Below are positions 5,229-10,264 of a stretch of DNA of 10,264 nt, piece after piece. Made by a program: the position numbers and the translations under genes. The notes beneath the pieces were generated by a model, which worked only from the letters and a program-made list of their open reading frames with translations, was not told where the DNA came from and did no database searches. Location of the stretch: positions 1-10,264 of the forward strand of contig JAFPYE010000122.1 of assembly GCA_017412325.1 (NCBI GenBank). The letters run 5' to 3'. The first letter of the stretch is position 1. Each line of letters starts with the position of its first letter. The stretch comes from Kiritimatiellia bacterium (lineage in GTDB: Bacteria > Verrucomicrobiota > Kiritimatiellia > RFP12 > UBA1067).

Positions 5229-7295
5229 TCAGTAGATGAACAGCATCTGGCGGTATTTCGGCAGCGGCCACTTCGCGTCGTCGACGAGCATCTCCAGCCG
5301 GTCGACGGTCGAGCGCAGGCTGGCGAGCGCGGCCAAAATGCCGCGCGGCTCGCCTTTTGCAATGGCCTTCTCGATCTTCTCGCACTTGACGTGCAAATCG
5401 TCCAGCCCCGCGCCCAGCTTGAGCGATAGCGCCGTGAGGCCGCGCACGCCGACCTTCAGCCCGTCCTTCTTCGCCTGGCCGATGGCCGTCGCGAGGCGGC
5501 TGAACTCGTCCGCCACCACCGGGCGGATCATCGAGCGCGCGATTTCCAGCGCGACCTTGCCTTCGATCAGGATGCGGCTCAAGTAGTCCTCGGCGGCGAT
5601 CTCGTGGCGGCTCGCCATCTCGCCCTCGGTCAGCACGCCGTACTTCGCGAAGAGCGCGCGGTTGGCGGGATCCTCCAGCGGCGCGATCGCCTCGAGCGTG
5701 TCCGTGAGGTTCGGCAGCCCCCGCTTCGCCGCCTCCTTCGGCCAGGCGTCGCCGTAGCCGTCGCCCGAGAAGAGCACGCGCTTGTGCTTCTTGATGAGCC
5801 GCTGCAGCAGGTTCTGGAGCTCCGTGTTGAAGTCACCGCCGCGCGCCTCCAGCTTGTCGCAGATGGCGTCGATCGACTCCGCGACGATGGTGTTCAGGAC
5901 CATCTGCGACGCGGCGCAGTTCTGCGACGAGCCCGGCGTGCGGAACTCGAACTTGTTGCCCGTGAACGCGAACGGCGACGTGCGGTTGCGGTCGGTCGAA
6001 TCCTTCGGCAGCGCGGGCAGCGTGTCGACGCCGAACTTGAACGTAAGCCGCCCCGTCCGCTTCGTGCGCGTCCCCTCCTCGATCGCCTGCATCACCGCCG
6101 AGAGCTCGTCGCCGAGGAAGATGGAGATGATCGCGGGCGGCGCCTCGTTCGCGCCGAGGCGATGGTCGTTGCCCGCGCCCGCCGTCGCGAAGCGCAGCAG
6201 GTCCGCGTGCAGGTCGACCGCGCGGATGATCGCCGACAGGAACGTGAGGAAGATTGCGTTGTCGCGCGGGCTGTCGCCGGGCGAGAGCAGGTTCTTGCCG
6301 CCGTAGGCGATCGACCAGTTGCAGTGCTTGCCCGAGCCGTTGACGCCCTCGAACGGCTTTTCGTGCAGGAGGCACACGAGCCCGTTCGCCTCGGCCGTCT
6401 GCTTCAGGACCTCCATGATCAGCATGTTGTGGTCCACGGCGAGGTTCAAGTCCTCGAACATCGGCGCCAGCTCGAACTGCGCGGGCGCGACCTCGTTGTG
6501 GCGCGTCTTCGCCGGGATCCCCAGCCGCCACAGCCGGTCCTCGACCTCGGTCATGAACTTGAGGATGCGCGGGCGGATCGCGCCGAAGTAGTGGTCGTCG
6601 AGCTGCTGGTGCTTCGCCGGGGCCGCGCCGAAGACCGTCCGGCCCGTCTGGAGCAGGTCGGGGCGCTTCAGGTAGAACGTCCGGTCGACGAGGAAGTATT
6701 CCTGCTCCGCGCCGAGCGTGATCGCCACGTGCCCGCCCGCCTTGCCGAACTTCTTCATGAGCCGCTCCGTCGCGCGCGTCACCGCCTGGATCGAGCGCAG
6801 GAGCGGCGTCTTCATGTCGAGCGCCGCGCCCGTGTAGGCGCAGAACGCCGTCGGGATGCAGAGCGTCGCGCCGTTCGCGTGGCGCTTGATGAACGCGGGG
6901 CTCGTCGGATCCCACGCCGTGTAGCCGCGCGCCTCGAAGGTCGAGCGGAGCCCGCCCGACGGGAAGGAGCTCGCGTCCGTCTCGCCGCCGATCAGGTTCT
7001 TGCCGCAGAAGCGCTGCACCGCCGCGGCTGGGCCCGTCGGCTCCAGGAACGCGTCGTGCTTCTCGGCCGTGCCGCCCGTCATCGGCTGGAACCAGTGCGT
7101 GAAGTGCGTCGCGCCGTTCTGGAGCGCCCACTCCTTCATGCCGTGCGCCACCTCGTCCGCAATCGACGGATCGAGCGGCTTCGATTCCTTCATCGTCGCA
7201 ATCAGCTTCGTCGCGACCGCCTTGGGCAGGAAGTCGCGGATCGCCTTCTCCGAGAAGACGTCCTCGCCGTAGGTTTTCAGGCTGGTGTCGATCAT
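5229..7295 (-). CDS. glnA: Glutamine synthetase type III
   Basis: A 688-residue cytoplasmic enzyme making glutamine from glutamate, ammonia and ATP. The length and layout are those of type III (GlnN-like), far longer than the roughly 470 residues of type I. The N-terminal region has HWFQPMTGGTAEKHDAF (67-83) and SSFPSGGLRSTFEARGY (109-125), both characteristic of type III. Catalytic-domain motifs are GAEQEY (195-200, metal glutamates 197 and 199), NEVAPAQFE (267-275), GVNGSGKHCNWS (317-328), GANEAPPAI (381-389), DRNRTSPFAF (435-444) and FEFRTPGSS (449-457, Glu450 and Arg452). The C-terminus KWPLPKYRQMLFIY is typical. ATG at 7295 has AAAGGA nine bases upstream. panC ends 13 bases before it and queE follows 15 bases after it, which suggests one transcript. 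No nitrogen-regulatory site or PII gene is visible. Confidence 0.97.
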   Translation of the reverse strand: MIDTSLKTYGEDVFSEKAIRDFLPKAVATKLIATMKESKPLDPSIADEVAHGMKEWALQNGATHFTHWFQPMTGGTAEKHDAFLEPTGPAAAVQRFCGKNLIGGETDASSFPSGGLRSTFEARGYTAWDPTSPAFIKRHANGATLCIPTAFCAYTGAALDMKTPLLRSIQAVTRATERLMKKFGKAGGHVAITLGAEQEYFLVDRTFYLKRPDLLQTGRTVFGAAPAKHQQLDDHYFGAIRPRILKFMTEVEDRLWRLGIPAKTRHNEVAPAQFELAPMFEDLNLAVDHNMLIMEVLKQTAEANGLVCLLHEKPFEGVNGSGKHCNWSIAYGGKNLLSPGDSPRDNAIFLTFLSAIIRAVDLHADLLRFATAGAGNDHRLGANEAPPAIISIFLGDELSAVMQAIEEGTRTKRTGRLTFKFGVDTLPALPKDSTDRNRTSPFAFTGNKFEFRTPGSSQNCAASQMVLNTIVAESIDAICDKLEARGGDFNTELQNLLQRLIKKHKRVLFSGDGYGDAWPKEAAKRGLPNLTDTLEAIAPLEDPANRALFAKYGVLTEGEMASRHEIAAEDYLSRILIEGKVALEIARSMIRPVVADEFSRLATAIGQAKKDGLKVGVRGLTALSLKLGAGLDDLHVKCEKIEKAIAKGEPRGILAALASLRSTVDRLEMLVDDAKWPLPKYRQMLFIY

Positions 7296-7308
7296 GTGTG
7301 CGCGTCCT

Positions 7309-8148
7309 TTAGAATACCCGGTTGTCGATGAGCCGCGTCTTGCCGTCGTAGGCGGCGACGAGCACGCATGTGCCCTTGCCGATCGCCTTGCGCGGCGCGA
7401 GCGTGGCCGCGTCCACGCAGGCGACGTAGTCGACGACGAGCCCCGCCGCCGTCAGCTTCTTCGCGATCGCGGCGGTCGTGGCGCGGCGGCCCTTCGCGTC
7501 CGTAAACGTCGTTCCGTCGATCTCGCGGAGCGCGCGCGAAATCGCCAGCGCCCGTTCCTTCTCCTCCGCGCTCAGGTAGGTGTTGCGCGACGAGCGCGCG
7601 AGCCCCGACGGTTCGCGGACGATGGGCGCGACGACGACCTCCAGGTCGAAGTTGAGGTCGCGCACCATCCGCTGGATGACCTGCGCCTGCTGGTAGTCCT
7701 TCTGGCCGAAGACGGCGAAGGTCGGATGCGCCAGGTTGAAGAGCTTGGCGACGACCGTGCACACGCCGCGGAAGTGGCCCGGCCGCCGCGCGCCGCACAG
7801 CCCCGCCGAAAGCGCCTCCTCGTTGACGTAGACCGAGTGGCCGTCCAGGTACATGTTCGCGGGCGTCGGGAAGAAGACCGCCGTCGCGCCCGCCGCACGG
7901 CACTTCGCGAGGTCGGCCTTTTCGTCGCGCGGATACTTGTCGTAGTCCTCGTTCGGGCCGAACTGCACGGGGTTGACGAAGACGCTGACGACGATTTCGT
8001 CCGCGCCCTTCCGCTTCGCCGCCGCGATGAGCGACAGATGCCCCTCGTGGAGGTAGCCCATCGTCGGCACGAGCGCGACTTTCTTTCCTTCGAGCCGGCG
8101 CGCCGCCGCCCATTTCTGCAACTTCTTCGGTTCGCGGAAGATCTTCAT
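7309..8148 (-). CDS. panC: Pantothenate synthetase PanC
   Basis: A 279-residue enzyme that joins pantoate and beta-alanine with ATP to give pantothenate, the coenzyme A precursor. VPTMGYLHEGHLSL (27-40) contains the nucleotidyltransferase HxxH signature (His34, His37). NPVQFGPNEDYDKYPR (59-74), KLFNLAHPTFAVFGQKDYQQ (135-154) and REPSGLARSSRNTYLS (178-193) are the ATP and pantoate binding segments in the expected order. The C-terminal domain ends with VDYVACVDAATL and TRLIDNRVF, also typical. The frame is open upstream to 8445, but MKIFREPKKL at 8148 aligns with known PanC N-termini and its ATG overlaps the nfo stop as ATGA, so this start is chosen and implies translational coupling. No panB or panD lies in the window. 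Confidence 0.97.
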   Translation of the reverse strand: MKIFREPKKLQKWAAARRLEGKKVALVPTMGYLHEGHLSLIAAAKRKGADEIVVSVFVNPVQFGPNEDYDKYPRDEKADLAKCRAAGATAVFFPTPANMYLDGHSVYVNEEALSAGLCGARRPGHFRGVCTVVAKLFNLAHPTFAVFGQKDYQQAQVIQRMVRDLNFDLEVVVAPIVREPSGLARSSRNTYLSAEEKERALAISRALREIDGTTFTDAKGRRATTAAIAKKLTAAGLVVDYVACVDAATLAPRKAIGKGTCVLVAAYDGKTRLIDNRVF

Positions 8149-8987
8149 TTCACCAATCCTTTCAACAGTGCAATTTCCTCTTTGTAGCCCTGCAGGTCGC
8201 ACGGCGTTTCCAGATAGAACGGCAGGTCGCGGAGCGCCGGATGGTTCACGATGCGGCGAAACGCCTCCAGCCCGATCCGGCCCTTGCCGATTTTCTCGTG
8301 GCGGTCCTTGTGCGCGGCGAGCGGATTCATCGAATCGTTGATGTGGATCGCCTTCAGCCGCGCGAGCCCGACCACGCGGTCGAACTCCGCCACGACGCCG
8401 TCGAGGTCGTTCACGATGTCGTATCCGCCGTCCCAGACGTGGCACGTGTCGAGGCAGACGCCGAGCGGCGGCGCGCCCGCGCCCTCCGCCCGGTCGATGA
8501 TCGCGCGCACTTCCTCGAAATTCCGCCCGATTTCGCTGCCCTTGCCCGACATCGTCTCCAAGAGGACGGTCGTGGACGGCGCGCCGCCGACGTTCTGGAA
8601 CACCTTCAGCAGCAGGTCGCAGATGTTCGCGATGCCCTTCTCCGCGCCCAGTCCCGTGTGCGATCCGGGATGGAAGTTGTAGAGCGCGCCGGGCGTGAAG
8701 GCGAGCCGCCGCAGGTCGTCGGTGAAGACGGATTCGGCGAAGTCGCGGATGCGCGCGTCGCCCGAGGCCGCGTTGAGCGTGTAGGGCGCGTGCGCGAGGA
8801 TGGGGCCGAGGCCGTTTGCGGCCGCAAACGACACGAACGCCGCCGCGTCCGCCTTGTCAAGCGGTTTGGCGGCGCCGCCGCGCGGATTGCGGGTAAAGAA
8901 CTGGAAGACGTTCGCGCCGATCGACTGAGCGGTCTGCGCCATCGCCACATACCCGCCGCTGGACGACAAGTGACACCCGATTTTCAT
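8145..8987 (-). CDS. nfo: Endonuclease IV (AP endonuclease, Nfo)
   Basis: A 280-residue zinc-dependent TIM-barrel enzyme of base-excision repair that cuts DNA 5' of abasic sites. All nine expected metal ligands are present in order: His66, His106, Glu144, Asp180, His183, His215, Asp228, His230 and Glu260, matching the spacing of the E. coli protein. Supporting motifs are KIGCHLSSSGGY (2-13), NFHPGSH (104-110), LLETMSGKG (142-150), CLDTCHVW (178-185), HINDS (215-219) and KDRHEKIG (227-234). ATG at 8987 begins the usual MKIGCHLS; a TTG at 8993 would add only two residues. There is no Shine-Dalgarno, and the predicted transcription start lies within a few bases of this ATG. It is the first gene of the nfo-panC-glnA-queE run; its stop overlaps the panC start by four bases. 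Confidence 0.97.
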   Translation of the reverse strand: MKIGCHLSSSGGYVAMAQTAQSIGANVFQFFTRNPRGGAAKPLDKADAAAFVSFAAANGLGPILAHAPYTLNAASGDARIRDFAESVFTDDLRRLAFTPGALYNFHPGSHTGLGAEKGIANICDLLLKVFQNVGGAPSTTVLLETMSGKGSEIGRNFEEVRAIIDRAEGAGAPPLGVCLDTCHVWDGGYDIVNDLDGVVAEFDRVVGLARLKAIHINDSMNPLAAHKDRHEKIGKGRIGLEAFRRIVNHPALRDLPFYLETPCDLQGYKEEIALLKGLVK

Positions 8988-8996
8988 AGGCAAAAT

Positions 8997-9026
8997 AGTA
9001 TATCACAAATCAGCCCTCCGCGGCAA
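8997..9026 (-). promoter_or_regulatory. Predicted promoter for nfo-panC-glnA-queE, near-leaderless
   Basis: The minus strand has TTGCCG as -35 (9026-9021), an 18-base spacer and an extended -10, TGA followed by TATACT (hexamer 9002-8997) and ATT. The -10 ends only nine bases before the A of the nfo ATG at 8987, so the message would start within about four bases of, or exactly at, the ATG. The -35 overlaps the T-run of the preceding terminator. Confidence 0.62.
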
Positions 9027-9043
9027 AACCGCACGGGTGCGGC
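9024..9043 (-). terminator. Probable intrinsic terminator after the HD-domain gene
   Basis: On the minus strand CCGCA (9042-9038), loop CCCG and TGCGG (9033-9029) form a GC-rich hairpin, extendable by a G-T pair, followed directly by TTTT (9028-9025). It begins 13 bases after the stop codon at 9056. The stem and T-run are short, so termination may be partial. Confidence 0.6.
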
Positions 9044-9055
9044 AAAGAGCCCGGC

Positions 9056-9793
9056 TTAGGCCAGCTCGGCGATGTCGTAGCCGATCAGGTCGAGGAGGAA
9101 CTTGCGGCGGTAGTCGTAGTGGCCGCGCTCCCGCGCAAAACGGCGCGACGCGGCGAAGTAGAGTCCGTTCCGCATCCAGCCGACCTGAATGAGCACGAAG
9201 TCCGCCAGCGACCGGATGTTCTGGTAGTCGACGGGCCACCCCTCCTTGATCGCCGCGATCACCGCCGGATTCGGCGGAAGGTCGTAGCGCAAATTCCAGA
9301 ACGCCGTCGCGTCGGTGCGCCAGTCGGTCGTCGCAATCTGGTTCTCCAGCACGCGGAAGATGTCGAGCTTGTCCGCATCGCGCACGCACTTGGCCGCCGT
9401 GTCCATCAAGGGCGGCATCCCCTCCGGCAGGTCGCGGCGGTTGTGGTAGAGGACGGCCTTGAGGACCGCCTCGCGGTCGGCCGCCTCCAGCCCGTCCAGC
9501 CACCCTTTCGCCTTCACGATGTCGTGCGAAAAGACGGCATGATCCACCGAGTCGCTGTCCTTGAACGTGTTGTATCTCTTCAGCTGCTCGTAGCGGCCCG
9601 TATCGTGCAGGAGCGCGGCGAGCGTGCAGATTTCGGCCGTGTGCGCGTCGAACTTCTCCGCCGCGGCAATCTTCTTGGCGTTGTCCACGACCAGCGCCGT
9701 GTGGATGCGCTTCAGCTCCATCATCGGCGGCAGCTTGCCGTCCACCTTGAACGTGTCCACATAGTCGAAATAAAGCTGGCGCAGCTTGTCCAT
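9056..9793 (-). CDS. HD-domain phosphohydrolase, substrate unknown
   Basis: A 245-residue soluble protein with an HD superfamily metal site. Counting from the chosen start, KRIH gives His31, LLHDTGRY gives His63-Asp64, DHAVFSHD gives His85 and His90, LYHNRRD gives His117, and VRDADKLD gives Asp139 and Asp141. This order of histidines and aspartates is the HD fold used by nucleotide and signalling phosphohydrolases. The C-terminal third (from about residue 150) has no motif I recognise. There is no signal peptide, membrane segment or fused GGDEF, HD-GYP or synthetase domain. ATG at 9793 is chosen because AAGGAG lies eight bases upstream; a GTG at 9802 overlapping the dtd stop would place that same AAGGAG against the start codon. 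It follows dtd closely and precedes a likely terminator. The fold is confident; the substrate is not known. Confidence 0.85.
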   Translation of the reverse strand: MDKLRQLYFDYVDTFKVDGKLPPMMELKRIHTALVVDNAKKIAAAEKFDAHTAEICTLAALLHDTGRYEQLKRYNTFKDSDSVDHAVFSHDIVKAKGWLDGLEAADREAVLKAVLYHNRRDLPEGMPPLMDTAAKCVRDADKLDIFRVLENQIATTDWRTDATAFWNLRYDLPPNPAVIAAIKEGWPVDYQNIRSLADFVLIQVGWMRNGLYFAASRRFARERGHYDYRRKFLLDLIGYDIAELA

Positions 9794-9798
9794 CGCGT

Positions 9799-10242
9799 TC
9801 ACTCCTTCAGTTCCACCGAAAACGGCCCGTCGTTCAGGAGCCGCACCTTCATGTCCGCGCCGAACCGCCCCGTGCCGACCTTCGCTTCGCCCAGCGCCGC
9901 CTTGAGCCGCGCCACGAACCGCTCGTAGAGGGGAATCGCCACGTCGGGCCGCGCCGCGTTGGAGAAGCCCGGACGGTTGCCGTGCTCCGTGTCGGCGTAG
10001 AGCGTAAATTGCGAAACGACGATCACCGACCCGCCGACGTCGCCAATCGACTTGTTCGTCTTGCCGTTCTCGTCCTCGAAGATGCGCAGCTTCACCACGC
10101 GGTCGGCCAGCTTGTCGGCGGCGGCTTCCGTGTCGGTGTGCGTGACGCCGAAGAGGATCAGATACCCCTTCCCGATTTCGGCGACGCGCGCGCCGTCGAT
10201 GTCGACGCTCGCTTCGGCGACGCGCTGGACCCAGGCCTTCAC
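9799..10242 (-). CDS. dtd: D-aminoacyl-tRNA deacylase (DTD)
   Basis: A 147-residue cytoplasmic enzyme that hydrolyses D-amino acids (and mischarged glycine) from tRNA. MKAWVQRVAEASV (1-13) is the usual start. SQFTLYADTEHGNRPGFS (77-94) holds the SQxT motif, and TGRFGADMKVRLLNDGP (124-140) ends in the Gly-cisPro motif that rejects L-aminoacyl groups. After NDGP most members have VT, whereas here it is FS, a mild departure. Length matches E. coli DTD (145 residues). The start is GTG at 10242, with an in-frame TAG four codons upstream (10254-10252) ruling out a longer protein. No good Shine-Dalgarno is visible, so it may be coupled to an upstream gene beyond the right edge. Its stop overlaps the region just ahead of the HD-domain gene. 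Confidence 0.96.
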   Translation of the reverse strand: MKAWVQRVAEASVDIDGARVAEIGKGYLILFGVTHTDTEAAADKLADRVVKLRIFEDENGKTNKSIGDVGGSVIVVSQFTLYADTEHGNRPGFSNAARPDVAIPLYERFVARLKAALGEAKVGTGRFGADMKVRLLNDGPFSVELKE

Positions 10243-10264
10243 GGACGGCGACTAGTCTTCGCTC

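Noticed and set aside
5213..7295. A natural GlnA-QueE fusion by read-through of TGA, or a reassigned TGA code
   Set aside because: The frames match, but TGA terminates nfo, dtd and the pseudouridine synthase gene normally, GlnA has a typical C-terminus, and a strong Shine-Dalgarno sits after the stop.
5604..7331. A 575-codon open frame on the plus strand opposite glnA
   Set aside because: Its composition is the same low-complexity Arg/Val/Ala/Leu/Glu mix and it lies over conserved glutamine synthetase motifs; it is a shadow frame.
7309..8445. A longer PanC of 378 residues starting at 8445
   Set aside because: The extra 99 residues overlap nfo in another frame and look non-coding; PanC homology begins exactly at the ATG at 8148.
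10243..10264. The 3' end of another gene at the right edge
   Set aside because: Stops exist in this stretch (for example TAG at 10254-10252), but 22 bases are too few to assign a frame or product.

Overview
The window is a GC-rich, gene-dense bacterial chromosome segment. Every supported gene lies on the minus strand, so transcription runs from high to low coordinates. It looks like core chromosome: cofactor biosynthesis, nitrogen assimilation, DNA repair, translation quality control, RNA modification and tRNAs. I see no phage, transposon, CRISPR, toxin-antitoxin or defence genes. A type III glutamine synthetase, an AsmA-like envelope protein and a small secreted G-x-Q repeat protein suggest a Gram-negative lineage such as the PVC group (Kiritimatiellota/Lentisphaerae-like). 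That placement is an inference of modest confidence.

Layout in transcription order. (1) 10242-9056: dtd (D-aminoacyl-tRNA deacylase) and an HD-domain phosphohydrolase, tightly coupled and closed by a likely intrinsic terminator at 9024-9043. (2) 9026-4629: a promoter that begins inside that terminator drives nfo (endonuclease IV), then panC, glnA (type III) and queE in one compact run with overlaps or gaps of at most 15 bases. The nfo message seems almost leaderless. queE has no ATG, GTG or TTG at its natural N-terminus; homology and a well-placed Shine-Dalgarno point to an ATC codon at 5213. (3) 4614-1817: a second promoter precedes a small exported repeat protein, followed by nadA, an RluA-family pseudouridine synthase and a YeaD-like hexose-6-phosphate mutarotase, with adjacent or overlapping ends. 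(4) 1797-1: a strong promoter precedes tRNA-Leu(CAG), tRNA-Glu(CTC) and an AsmA-like gene that runs off the left edge.

The three internal promoters share an extended -10 element (TGA followed by TATACT or GATACT, then rTT), the clearest common regulatory signal here. nadA (NAD), panC (pantothenate/CoA) and queE (queuosine) supply cofactors or tRNA modification precursors; dtd and the pseudouridine synthase act on tRNA or rRNA. This reads as a housekeeping neighbourhood, not one dedicated pathway. I found no convincing new multi-gene system. The points most worth a second look are the queE start, the two-repeat secreted protein, the shared promoter element with a near-leaderless nfo, and the tRNA-Glu/AsmA junction.
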